A stretch of DNA of 36,202 bases from Polaribacter sp. (lineage in GTDB: Bacteria > Bacteroidota > Bacteroidia > Flavobacteriales > Flavobacteriaceae), in NCBI GenBank assembly GCA_029248845.1, contig JAQWIO010000084.1, positions 1-36,202 of the forward strand, in the 5' to 3' direction. The notes beneath the pieces were generated by a model. That model saw nothing but the letters and a program-made list of their open reading frames with translations, made no database searches and had not been told where the DNA came from. Positions 8,803 through 16,719 of the stretch are shown piece after piece. Both the position numbers and the translations under genes were made by a program. How positions within the stretch are numbered: the first letter of the stretch is position 1; the number at the start of each line of letters is the position of its first letter.

Positions 8803-9399
8803 AACATTTTTTTTAATAATTTGTTTTTAATGGGGGTAAAGATTTTAAAATTTAGTTTCAATCAGGAAAAAGGATTCCTAATAAAAATTCCAAGTTCTTT
8901 TTTTGTTGAATAGCAACATCGGGCTCAAAATATTTGTACATTTTATTTAAACAGAGGCTTCAGAAAAGGAAGGTAGCGTGTTTGGTATTTCTTGAAATAG
9001 AAATGAACCACTAAAAATAGTTAGTGAAACACTAAAAACTAGCTTTTTCATAGGGGTATTTTATAGATTAATAATTATAATGCTAGAAAAGAATCAAGAA
9101 TATGAAAGAAGTTCAACACCGGTTTTAGAGCACAAAATAGCCATCACAAGAGCGAGATCGCTTTGTTAATTGTTAATAATGTGTGTGTAAATAGGGAAAA
9201 TCAAAATATTTTTTTCTTTTACTTAGCATCTTCAATATATCAAAAATTATTTATTATGCAAAATAAAAGGTAAAAAAGTATTGATTTAGTGATTTATTTA
9301 TAAAAAAAGCCTTAATTAATAATAAAAACACAATTATGATTCCCTTCAGAATTTATTTTTTTGTATTTCGATATCTACATAAAAATAAAAAGCAACTTT
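8803..9399. other. 597-bp intergenic region between the secretion operon and the RHS pair
   Basis: AT-rich, mostly non-coding. It holds a 34-codon signal-peptide-like remnant (8947-9051) with the ACCCCTATG leader seen before the large RHS gene. I see no long frame on either strand. Just upstream of the RHS partner start (minus strand) is TAAAATCTTTACCCCCAT, which resembles the leader of the downstream RHS gene. A small GCGA/TCGC palindrome near 9154-9165 is too short to call. No convincing terminator follows the secretion operon, so read-through into the RHS genes cannot be excluded. Confidence 0.6.
8947..9051 (-). pseudogene. Signal-peptide remnant or micro-ORF upstream of the RHS pair
   Basis: A 34-codon frame starting MKKLVFSVSLTIFSGSFLFQ and stopping at TAA (8947-8949). 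The start looks like a secretion signal and is similar to that of the downstream RHS gene (MKTLVSLLLF). Its leader TAAAATACCCCTATG closely matches that gene's TAAAATCTACCCCTATG. The most economical reading is the 5' end of a deleted, duplicated secreted-protein gene. A genuine small peptide or leader peptide is possible. No protein family is recognisable. Confidence 0.4.
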
Positions 9400-10530
9400 T
9401 TAATTTCCAATGACCGAACTTAATTGAAATATTGGCAAGTACATAGCAATTAAAATAATTGCTACAATAGCGCCTAGAAATACAATAATTAAAGGTTCTA
9501 TCGTGGCAGAAATCACATTAGATTGGTATTCGATTTCTTCATTGTATTGCTCTGTGAGTCTTTGAAAAATGGTTTCATTTTGGTTAGTTTCATCAGCTAC
9601 TTTTATAAGCGATACCATTTTTTTATCAAAAATATTATAGGTACTCATACTTTGATGTAAACTTTTTCCCTGTAAGATATCCTGTTCAATTTTTTCCAAT
9701 GCTATTTCTAAAGGATAATAGCCAATCATTTTTTTTGTTAATTGGATTCCATTTAGAAGCGGTACTTTAGCCCCTGTTAACAGCGTGATTGCTTGTGTAA
9801 ATTGAGCTATTTTTACTTTTCTAATAAAGGGTCCAACCAAGGGTATTTTAAGTAACACACTTGTGGTTATTTTTTGATACCAAATCTTCTTTTTACACAA
9901 CTGAACAAAAAGAAAGATTCCAACAACAATTACAAAAGACAAGTACCAATATTCTTGAAAAAAAGTAGATGCCGATAGTATTTTTTTAGTAATCCAAGGA
10001 AGGGCTACCTTGTTTTGTTTAAAAATATCTGCAAACATGGGTACGACAAATTGCAACATAAATAACAGGGCTAGAAAGGCAGTTAACAAAACAACAATAG
10101 GGTAGGACAGTGCACTTAAAATGATTCTCCGTTGTTTGTTTTTTCGTTTGTAAAAAGCACCCAATTCTTTCGTTACATTTTGTAGGGTTCCTGTTTGTTC
10201 TCCTATTTTTAACGAATGGTATTCGTAGGCAGAAAATTCTTTGTTTCCTTTTATGGCATTCGAAAAGTTTTTACCATTGATCAAATCGGTAACAATTTGG
10301 TTAATAAGGGTTTTGTTTTGTAGCTTTTTTTGTTCCTCTCCAATCAATACTAAGGCATCTTTTAAGGGTAAACCTGCATGTAACAGGACGTATAATTCTG
10401 TATAAAAAGCCTCCTTTTTTTTTGTTGAAAAAGAAGTGCCAAACCTAATTTCTTTTTTGAATAACGTATTCATATCAAAAGAAGAAGGTTGTTTTTCTTT
10501 AGGTTGTATGTTTTTTAATTGAAATGCCAT
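9400..10530 (-). CDS. gspF: Type II secretion / type IV pilus inner-membrane platform protein GspF/PilC
   Basis: A 376-residue polytopic protein of the GspF/PulF/PilC family, the inner-membrane platform that couples the assembly ATPase to pseudopilus growth. Two homologous cytoplasmic helical domains are visible. The first (about 36-136) has the L-H-A-G-L-P-L-K-D-A-L and S-L-K-I-G-E-Q-T-G-T-L motifs; the second (about 237-340) has L-L-T-G-A-K-V-P-L-L-N-G and L-I-K-V-A-D-E-T-N-Q-N. Hydrophobic segments lie near 138-165, 195-211 and 344-368, the usual three. Length is near the family norm of about 400. It is the last gene of the operon, 17 bp after the preceding pseudopilin gene. Proteins of T2SS and T4P cannot be told apart from this sequence alone. 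Confidence 0.93.
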   Translation of the reverse strand: MAFQLKNIQPKEKQPSSFDMNTLFKKEIRFGTSFSTKKKEAFYTELYVLLHAGLPLKDALVLIGEEQKKLQNKTLINQIVTDLINGKNFSNAIKGNKEFSAYEYHSLKIGEQTGTLQNVTKELGAFYKRKNKQRRIILSALSYPIVVLLTAFLALLFMLQFVVPMFADIFKQNKVALPWITKKILSASTFFQEYWYLSFVIVVGIFLFVQLCKKKIWYQKITTSVLLKIPLVGPFIRKVKIAQFTQAITLLTGAKVPLLNGIQLTKKMIGYYPLEIALEKIEQDILQGKSLHQSMSTYNIFDKKMVSLIKVADETNQNETIFQRLTEQYNEEIEYQSNVISATIEPLIIVFLGAIVAIILIAMYLPIFQLSSVIGN

Positions 10531-10547
10531 GGTACTGTTTGTAACAA

Positions 10548-11018
10548 TTAGTTATTAGGATTGTTTAGATAATGCGCTGCATCTTTTATTTGCTGTATAA
10601 AGAGCTGTTTGTTTGAAAATTCCTCTGATAAATTGATTTCTATTGCATCTATACATTTACCTTTTGTTTCAAGGCCTTCTAAAAATAATTTTTTAGTCAT
10701 TATTTTAATAGGGAAAGTGTCTTTTTCTCTGATGATAAAATCATCTAAAAAAGTATATGAAATGCTGTTTTCTGAATTTTTTAGAGATATTCTATTTTTT
10801 TGCTCATCATAGTAGGCATTGCGGGCATTAAAATCTCTTATAAAAGTTGCTTCAAAAAATTGTACTGCTGTTTTTTGATGATAGGTATTTTGAATGATAC
10901 GCACTTGTTTTTTTAGCATACTCAGTACTAGAACCCCCATAGCAATAACGATACTCGCTACGACTGTTACAACAATCATTTCACCCAATGTAAAGGCTTT
11001 TAGTTTGGTTTTACTCAT
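10548..11018 (-). CDS. Minor pseudopilin (GspJ/PulG-like)
   Basis: A 156-residue pilin-like protein. A short basic leader (MSKTKLKA) precedes the class III signal FTLGEMIVV, with Glu at +5 and a hydrophobic helix from residue 9 to about 33. The residue before the cleavage site is Ala8, not the usual Gly. The rest is a small globular domain with no recognisable motif. It overlaps the upstream pseudopilin gene by 8 bp (its ATG lies within the preceding gene's end), so translation is probably coupled. Placement next to GspF and other pilin-like genes supports a role in the pseudopilus. Which minor pseudopilin (H, I or J) it represents is uncertain; size suggests J. Confidence 0.85.
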   Translation of the reverse strand: MSKTKLKAFTLGEMIVVTVVASIVIAMGVLVLSMLKKQVRIIQNTYHQKTAVQFFEATFIRDFNARNAYYDEQKNRISLKNSENSISYTFLDDFIIREKDTFPIKIMTKKLFLEGLETKGKCIDAIEINLSEEFSNKQLFIQQIKDAAHYLNNPNN

Positions 11019-11367
11019 AGGGAATGGCTATGATTCTTTTGTTGCTGCTTTTTTTTGTGATCATGTGTGTTATTGAAAAATCAAGATATTTTATCTTGTT
11101 ATGCGTGTTGTTTACAACACGAATTAAAAAATCTTTCTCGGTAAAAGAAATTGGAACTTTTAATTGCTTGTTTTTGTATCGATAAATGAGTTTTTCAATG
11201 CGCGTTTCTAGAGCAGCGGTATCTTTTTTTATAGAACTCATCATGATATTATGTATGGTTATCAGAGCAATTCCAAAAACAACAAGTAAAATAGTGGTGG
11301 CTACGATAACCTCTGTTAATGAGGAAGCTTTCAGCCTGAGATGTATTCTTTTTTTTAGTTCAACCAT
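11011..11367 (-). CDS. Minor pseudopilin (GspI/GspH-like)
   Basis: A 118-residue pilin-like protein with a 14-residue basic leader (MVELKKRIHLRLKA), then SSLTEVIVATTILLVV: Glu at +5, Ala at -1, and a transmembrane helix to about residue 38. The remainder (about 80 residues) is small and unremarkable, with an amphipathic helix continuing to about residue 60. It overlaps the preceding GspK-like gene by 13 bp and the next pseudopilin by 8 bp. Small size and position between a K-like and a J-like gene fit GspI or GspH, but the exact orthology is inference. Confidence 0.83.
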   Translation of the reverse strand: MVELKKRIHLRLKASSLTEVIVATTILLVVFGIALITIHNIMMSSIKKDTAALETRIEKLIYRYKNKQLKVPISFTEKDFLIRVVNNTHNKIKYLDFSITHMITKKSSNKRIIAIPYE

Positions 11368-12626
11368 TTTGCCACTGAATTTGATTCGTTTTCTATGAGG
11401 AGTCCTACATATTGAATGGGTAACTTTTTAGCATTGATGATTGCGTTGTACAAATGGTTGACATATACTCCTCCTGATTTTTTTACGATAAAATGATTAG
11501 TATACACACTTCCAAAAACACTTCCTTGTAGTGCTAAGTTTTTTGCGCAGTAGACCTCTCCTTGAACGACTGCCGAATCATCAATTTGTATCTGTGTTTT
11601 ATAACTAGAGGTGTTGTTGTCAGAGCAATATACGACCATTCCTTTTACGAGGGTATTTTTAGAAATATGAATTTCTTCCCTCTCTTGTTCATCTCGACTC
11701 AAAGCTTGTAAAGAATGATCGTTTTCATTCAAAAGAATCAACGCAGTAGGATAGTGTAAGGTGCAGCCAGAGGCTACTTCAATTGATTTTTTTGCGATTG
11801 CTTGAAAATTTCCTGTGGTGTTTTTTTCAATCCTAATTTTGGGTGCGATTAAAATAATATCTTCTAAATTTGCTGAAGCCTCTACGACAATTGCAGTTTT
11901 AGAACTCACAACAATGTTTCCACTTAAAGATATATTTTTTAAAAGGATGGGTTTGTTAGCAGCATACAACCCTGTGTTTTTTGTAAAAGATTGGTGTAAT
12001 TTTACCCCATCCTCTAGTTCCATATTTTTTATTTTATCGGTAACATGATTTTGATAAAAGTCTTTTACAAATTCAATATTTTGAATCTGAGGTAAAGATC
12101 TGGTACTCGCTTTTCTTGTGCTGTTAATCAATGGGTCTCCATAAAATGAAACCCCTGCAATGTTTCCACTTTTAACTCCTTGTTTAGGAAGAGAAACCGC
12201 TCCTGTAATTTTTGTTTTTCCAACCAAAACCAACGCATTGTTATTGTCTTTTAAATACAATGCATCTCTTTGTGATTTTTGAACCCCCAATAACCCTATT
12301 TTTTGAAAGAATTCATTGCCTACTTTTGAATTCCCAATGGCCAGATCAAAAATTCCCCAATGTTTTTTTATGAGGGTTGTTACTGCTGTTTCGTTATCGT
12401 AAAAATGTATAGGAGTTTTAAGATTGTAGCGGACTTTTTGTTGTTTCAGAGACTCAAAACTTAATTGAACAGCAGCAATGACCTCTTTTGTAAATTGATG
12501 CTTGATATTCATCCTTTGTTGTAAATACACCAAGGATATAAAAGCAACAATAATGATAGCGATGATGACCGAAATCACCAAAACATACTGTAACGCACCT
12601 GCTTTTATTTTCTTTAAAAAAGTCAT
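11355..12626 (-). CDS. Large GspK-like pseudopilin with beta-solenoid-like body
   Basis: A 423-residue protein with a pilin-like N-terminus: leader MTFLKKIKA, then GALQYVLVISVIIAIIIVAF. If cleaved after Ala9, position +5 is Tyr, so Glu5 is missing, as in GspK, the tip pseudopilin. The size also fits the K subunit. The body differs from what I know of GspK. From about residue 195 to 395 it is a run of short beta strands (KNISLSGNIVVSS, ANLEDIILIAPKIRIEK, DDSAVVQGEVYCAKNLALQG, GSVFGSVYTNHFIVKKSGGV), resembling bactofilin or polymer-forming right-handed beta-solenoids. It follows the GspC/PilP-like gene by 1 bp and overlaps the next pseudopilin gene. A tip or adhesive function is inference. Confidence 0.75.
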   Translation of the reverse strand: MTFLKKIKAGALQYVLVISVIIAIIIVAFISLVYLQQRMNIKHQFTKEVIAAVQLSFESLKQQKVRYNLKTPIHFYDNETAVTTLIKKHWGIFDLAIGNSKVGNEFFQKIGLLGVQKSQRDALYLKDNNNALVLVGKTKITGAVSLPKQGVKSGNIAGVSFYGDPLINSTRKASTRSLPQIQNIEFVKDFYQNHVTDKIKNMELEDGVKLHQSFTKNTGLYAANKPILLKNISLSGNIVVSSKTAIVVEASANLEDIILIAPKIRIEKNTTGNFQAIAKKSIEVASGCTLHYPTALILLNENDHSLQALSRDEQEREEIHISKNTLVKGMVVYCSDNNTSSYKTQIQIDDSAVVQGEVYCAKNLALQGSVFGSVYTNHFIVKKSGGVYVNHLYNAIINAKKLPIQYVGLLIENESNSVAKWLN

Positions 12627-12627
12627 T

Positions 12628-13041
12628 TTATTGCTTTTTGATTTTCTTTAGCTCATTTTTAAATTTCACAGAGATCTCATTTTCGGTGGCTTTGATCAAT
12701 TGAACTCCTTGAAGCACTTGTTTTATTTTTACAATATCTTGTTTTCCATTGATTGTTAAAATATAGGACTTTTCCTTGTTTCCTTCCACACTTCCATTGT
12801 ATTGAATATCTGGAAATACTGTGGTTGTATTTTTAGAAACGATCGTTTTTTTTCGAATTGTTTTCTTTGTTGGGAATTTGCCTAAAAACGGATCTCTATA
12901 GGCTTGGTTTACAGTATAGAAAGCATGTTTATCGGTCTTTTGTTCCTGAAAGTGAGTTTGTATATTTTCGGTCTTTACTTTTGGAGTAGGAGGATGCATT
13001 CGCGTATAAATTTGATAGCCAATCATTCCCCAAATGATCAA
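12628..13041 (-). CDS. GspC/PilP-like inner-membrane protein (start uncertain)
   Basis: As called from TTG at 13039-13041 this is 137 residues: an N-terminal transmembrane segment, a charged linker, the AYRDPFLGKF motif typical of PilP/GspC-type proteins, and a small beta domain (about 85-135) with IQYNGSVEGNKEKSYILTIN followed by VKIKQVLQGVQLIKATENEI, the pattern of the GspC HR / PilP domain that contacts the secretin. The TTG cuts the membrane helix. In frame upstream, after a TAA, the sequence reads L-N-K-Q-Q-K-T-Y-G-L-L-G-I-V before the TTG, with CTG at 13081-13083 in the place expected for ATG. The true product is probably 151 residues (12628-13083). It lies between gspE and the GspK-like gene. 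Confidence 0.72.
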   Translation of the reverse strand: MIIWGMIGYQIYTRMHPPTPKVKTENIQTHFQEQKTDKHAFYTVNQAYRDPFLGKFPTKKTIRKKTIVSKNTTTVFPDIQYNGSVEGNKEKSYILTINGKQDIVKIKQVLQGVQLIKATENEISVKFKNELKKIKKQ

Positions 13042-13115
13042 AACAATTCCTAAGAGACCATATGTTTTTTGTTGTTTATTCAGAACGGTATATTATTTAA
13101 GTAGGATTCGGTTCT

Positions 13116-14525
13116 TTAGAGTAAAAAGGGGGTCACTTCTTCAATAGAAGTAATTCCTTCTTTTACCAACTGAATCATATTTGTTTTTAAGGTTGCTATA
13201 TGATGTGTTTTCAAATAGTCATTGATTTCTAATTCATTGTTTTTGATGTTTGTAACCAATTCTTCGGTAATTGGAATAATTTCATATACTGCTTTTCGTC
13301 CTTGGTAACCTGTTTGATAACAGCTGGGACACCCTACTGCTTCAAAATGTGTATCAATTTTTTCCATTTCTTTTAGAGGTTCTATATTCATACCTAAAGA
13401 GGTCTGCAACCTCTTGCAGTTGTTACAGAGTTTTCGTATCAAACGTTGCGCTACACTTATGTGTAAAGTACTCGCAATTAAAAAGGAAGGAATACCCATA
13501 TCGATCAAACGAGACACCGTTGCCCAAGCCGAATTGGTGTGAATGGTCGATAAGACCAAATGCCCTGTCAAAGAGGCTCTAATAGCCATGTTAGCCGTGG
13601 CTACATCTCTGATTTCTCCTACCATAATAATATCTGGATCTTGCCGTAAAAAAGTACGCAAGGTACTTGCAAAATCTAATCCAATATTTTGTTTCAATTG
13701 CACTTGATTGATCCCTTTTAAGGTGTATTCAATAGGGTCTTCTATGGTTAATATATTGGTAGATGCATGGTTTAATAATTGTAAAGTTGCATATAGTGTG
13801 GTGGTTTTTCCAGAACCTGTAGGTCCTGAAATGAGTACAATTCCATTGGGTTTTTGAACTGCTTTTTTATAGGTTTTTAGTTCTTGTTTTGTAAACCCTA
13901 AATTGTCTAAAGAAACATAGAAGTTGCTTTTCGATAAAATACGTAAGACTAATTTTTCGCCATATAGGGTGGGTAGAGAAGAGACGCGAATATCAAAATC
14001 TTCGGTTTCCGTAGTGAGATGAATTCTTCCGTCTTGTGGCAATCTTTTTTCAGAGATATCCAAACTTGCCATGATTTTTATCCGATTGATCATTTTTGGA
14101 TATGATTCCAAAGAAATTACATATTTCTCCATCAATTTTCCATCGATGCGTAAACGAACTCTTGCTTGTTTTTCAAATATTTCAAAATGTATGTCACTAC
14201 TGCCAATTTCTTTGGCTTCATAGATGATATTCAGCAAAAAATCTTCTGAGTAGTTGAGCGATTTTCCGCCCTGATTGAGGGCTCTTTTTCGATAGTTAGT
14301 TTCTAAGTATTTTTGGAGAATATCTGTGGTTTCTTTTTCTAAAAGAATCTTTTGTCCTAAAACCACAGTGAGTTCTTGGCATAATTCATTGATGGGTTCT
14401 ATATCTGTTTTAAAAATCCATTGGTTGTCATTTTTAGCCACAGGAATAATTCGGTACTGATACGCTTGCTCACTTGAAATCAGTTGAACCAGTTCTGTAG
14501 CAATATCAAATTCTTGTTTTTCCAT
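13116..14525 (-). CDS. gspE: Type II secretion / pilus assembly ATPase GspE/PilB
   Basis: A 469-residue cytoplasmic hexameric ATPase that powers pseudopilus assembly. A short N-terminal domain (1-90) precedes the N2 domain (about 95-200, with SSDIHFE) and the catalytic domain. Visible motifs are Walker A GPTGSGKT (234-241), Asp box IEDPIEY (261-267), Walker B DPDIIMVGEIRD (296-307), His box GHLVLSTIHT (321-330) and a tetracysteine zinc site C367-x2-C370 and C399-x2-C402 (KLCNNC, GCPSC). All are intact, and the zinc site favours the GspE/PilB assembly class over a PilT retraction ATPase. No PilT-like second ATPase is present in the locus. It starts 1 bp after the prepilin peptidase stop. Confidence 0.96.
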   Translation of the reverse strand: MEKQEFDIATELVQLISSEQAYQYRIIPVAKNDNQWIFKTDIEPINELCQELTVVLGQKILLEKETTDILQKYLETNYRKRALNQGGKSLNYSEDFLLNIIYEAKEIGSSDIHFEIFEKQARVRLRIDGKLMEKYVISLESYPKMINRIKIMASLDISEKRLPQDGRIHLTTETEDFDIRVSSLPTLYGEKLVLRILSKSNFYVSLDNLGFTKQELKTYKKAVQKPNGIVLISGPTGSGKTTTLYATLQLLNHASTNILTIEDPIEYTLKGINQVQLKQNIGLDFASTLRTFLRQDPDIIMVGEIRDVATANMAIRASLTGHLVLSTIHTNSAWATVSRLIDMGIPSFLIASTLHISVAQRLIRKLCNNCKRLQTSLGMNIEPLKEMEKIDTHFEAVGCPSCYQTGYQGRKAVYEIIPITEELVTNIKNNELEINDYLKTHHIATLKTNMIQLVKEGITSIEEVTPFLL

Positions 14526-14526
14526 G

Positions 14527-15009
14527 TTATATCGTGTATAATTCTATTTTAGGGAATAATTTATTTGCCACAAGAACCAGTATTAAAAAAAGACTTTGCA
14601 ATCCTGCCAGAGGAACTGTTTTATTGTTAAGCCTTCTTTTTACCAGGATAAAAACAAGTAGTGAAAAGAGTAATGAAAAAATAAAAACCATCAAAAAAGA
14701 TAAGATGGGTAAACTCACCGCCAATAAGATAAAAAAGAGCAAGTCTCCCATGCCAAATACTTCAAAAATGTTGTTTTGAAGTATTATTTTTGCATACAAA
14801 CATAGCACTCCAAAAATAAGAGCTATAACAGTAATATTCATAAGGATAGAAGCAATGAACACCTTTTGATTTTGTTGTAAAAAATGAAGTATTCCCCCTA
14901 AAAATAGCCCAGCAATTAGAATCCATACAGAGATTTTTCGCTCTTTAATATCCTGGTAAAAAAGCATTGTTAAAGTTGTGATGAATAAAATTTCTATGTA
15001 TAGATTCAT
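14527..15009 (-). CDS. Minimal prepilin peptidase (A24 family, GspO/PilD-like)
   Basis: A 160-residue, almost entirely hydrophobic membrane protease that would cleave the leader peptides of the pseudopilins. Both catalytic aspartates of the A24 family are visible: D20 in Y-Q-D-I-K-E-R-K-I-S and D89 in the G-M-G-D motif (86-89), followed near the C-terminus by the V-P-L-A-G-L-Q segment that matches the conserved end of the family. Full-length PilD/GspO enzymes are about 250-290 residues with an N-terminal cytoplasmic domain holding the zinc cysteines and the methyltransferase function; that region is absent. Archaeal preflagellin peptidases and TadV/CpaA have this catalytic-core-only form. Whether the pseudopilins are N-methylated here is therefore open. 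It sits inside the operon, next to gspE. Confidence 0.88.
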   Translation of the reverse strand: MNLYIEILFITTLTMLFYQDIKERKISVWILIAGLFLGGILHFLQQNQKVFIASILMNITVIALIFGVLCLYAKIILQNNIFEVFGMGDLLFFILLAVSLPILSFLMVFIFSLLFSLLVFILVKRRLNNKTVPLAGLQSLFLILVLVANKLFPKIELYTI

Positions 15010-15032
15010 TTAATTTAAAAGTATTTTTAGAT

Positions 15033-15554
15033 CTAATCTTGTTGTTCTAATTTTTGTAAGTAAAATAGCCCTGTCAACTCTTCTTTATTCCTACGGTAAT
15101 TTCTTTTCTTTTCAAAATTAACCGAGGTTAGTGTTCCTAGCTGCTGTCTTTCTATATAATTTGTTAGTTTTAATAATGCGATAAAACTTCCTTTAATTTT
15201 AAAAGAGTAGGTGAGTAATTTTGTCTGGTTCATAATAGTTTGATGTGGTTCATTAAAAGAAATCACTTCCATTGAACACTCTTTTTTAAACACATTTAAT
15301 TTGTTGAATAGTAATTGTTGAAAAGAGTTTTTAATAGACAATTCTTTTTGCTGTAAAACAGCATCTAAATGCTTGTTTTTTTGTTGCAGATTAAAAATTT
15401 GTGTCTTCGCATTAGCCATCAATTCCTTTTCTTTTTGTAGCATGGTTAATTTTGTTTTTAAATCAATGGTTTTCTGTATTGAAAAGACATAGGAAATGAG
15501 AAATAGCATCAAAAACCCAACGATCAAAGTTATATTCTTTTGTTTGTCAGTCAT
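15033..15554 (-). CDS. GspM/PilO-like assembly-platform protein
   Basis: A 173-residue bitopic protein: short cytoplasmic N-terminus, one transmembrane segment (about 9-25, ITLIVGFLMLFLISYVF), a Gln/Lys-rich predicted coiled coil (about 28-75) and a small periplasmic domain (about 85-165). The pattern TM, coiled coil, ferredoxin-like domain is that of GspM or PilO, which dimerise with GspL or PilN. Sequence identity to either family is too low to decide by eye, so the call rests on topology and on position right after the GspL-like gene, with which it overlaps by 8 bp. Confidence 0.75.
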   Translation of the reverse strand: MTDKQKNITLIVGFLMLFLISYVFSIQKTIDLKTKLTMLQKEKELMANAKTQIFNLQQKNKHLDAVLQQKELSIKNSFQQLLFNKLNVFKKECSMEVISFNEPHQTIMNQTKLLTYSFKIKGSFIALLKLTNYIERQQLGTLTSVNFEKKRNYRRNKEELTGLFYLQKLEQQD

Positions 15555-16719
15555 GAGTGGTTATTATAAATTTAAATACAGCAATACGGGTTGTTTTTTT
15601 CCCTTTTCCATATGCATGTATGGAAATATTTTTAACCCATTTTTTTTGTTCCAAAAGAGAAATCCAATTTGAAAAATCCTCATTTTCTTTTGAAATCCCT
15701 TTAACTATAATTTGATTTTTTTTAAAAGAGATTGGGTTGTCTTTTTTTTGAATACCTACTATTGGTTGATAATAAAATTGTGATAGTAAAATAGTTTGGG
15801 GGGTTGAAATTCCCAGCTCATCTATATAGAGAGAAAGCTTTGAATTGGATGCCGATTGCACACTTGCTACCAAATGTTTCTTTTGTGTAACTTCTTCTTG
15901 TAATTTATGGAGTTGATTTTTATAAGTTTCACTCAGTTGAAGTTCTCCAGTTATCGTATTCACCCTATTTCTATAAGAACTAAAAAAGAAAAAATTTATC
16001 AATAGCAATCCTAAGAAAAAGCTTAATCCAGTTTGTAAGCTCAGGTTAAAAAAACGTTTATGGAAATAGCGTTTTTTTAATTCTGTATGGCGGATACTAG
16101 CCTTATTTTTGGTATAATAACAAATAATCCCGGCTAAGGGTAAAATTTCTGTATCGGCCACTTGTAAGTCATTGATGCTATAATTTTTACCAGAAGAACT
16201 TGCTTTTTCAATACTACAAATAGCCTTGGTGTCAAATTTAACTGCTGCATTGGAGGAAAACAATGTTTTATTCTCTACAAAAGGTTGTAAATTCTGTAGG
16301 ACTAAATTCCCTAATGAAAAATCGATGACAGAAATCCCTTTTTGTTGGTAGGTGTTTATCACCTTATCAATATGTTTTTTTCTAGCAATACAAACAAAAG
16401 AGTGATCTGTGTTTTGATATACCTCATAATAGAAATCTGTTAGAGTAATTGTTGGAAAGGCATTTCGAATCAATACTTTTTCATTGTTACTAATACTTGC
16501 TACTTTTTTCGACAAAATTTGCGCATCATTGAGAATTAGAAAAAGATGTTTTTGACCCTTTAATTCTTCAAGGAGAATATCAAAACGATCTGTTTGCTTG
16601 TTTTTTGAAATGACAAACTCATGCTTCTTTTTTCTGAGTTGTAGGAGGTTAAAAACTCCTTTTTCAGCATGTTCAATAGCTGTATATATTTTGCCATATT
16701 TAAGTATTTGCCGAATCAT
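15547..16719 (-). CDS. GspL-like (PilM-PilN-like) assembly-platform protein
   Basis: A 390-residue protein with a cytoplasmic domain (1-220), one transmembrane helix (about 224-247, LSLQTGLSFFLGLLLINFFFF), a coiled-coil stretch and a periplasmic domain (about 285-385). The cytoplasmic part resembles a reduced actin-like PilM/GspL fold, with strands such as KHLFLILNDAQILSKKV and HSFVCIARKKHIDKVINTYQ and ISVIDFSLGNLVLQNL. The layout is that of GspL, equivalent to PilM plus PilN, which links the ATPase to the inner membrane platform. It overlaps the secretin stop by 1 base and the GspM-like gene by 8 bp. The assignment comes from topology and operon position more than from motifs. Confidence 0.75.
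   Translation of the reverse strand: MIRQILKYGKIYTAIEHAEKGVFNLLQLRKKKHEFVISKNKQTDRFDILLEELKGQKHLFLILNDAQILSKKVASISNNEKVLIRNAFPTITLTDFYYEVYQNTDHSFVCIARKKHIDKVINTYQQKGISVIDFSLGNLVLQNLQPFVENKTLFSSNAAVKFDTKAICSIEKASSSGKNYSINDLQVADTEILPLAGIICYYTKNKASIRHTELKKRYFHKRFFNLSLQTGLSFFLGLLLINFFFFSSYRNRVNTITGELQLSETYKNQLHKLQEEVTQKKHLVASVQSASNSKLSLYIDELGISTPQTILLSQFYYQPIVGIQKKDNPISFKKNQIIVKGISKENEDFSNWISLLEQKKWVKNISIHAYGKGKKTTRIAVFKFIITTHD

Noticed and set aside
9140..9180. Small AGCGA/TCGCT palindrome in the gap after gspF.
   Set aside because: The stem is 4-5 bp with a tiny loop and no T-run; too weak for a terminator or operator.
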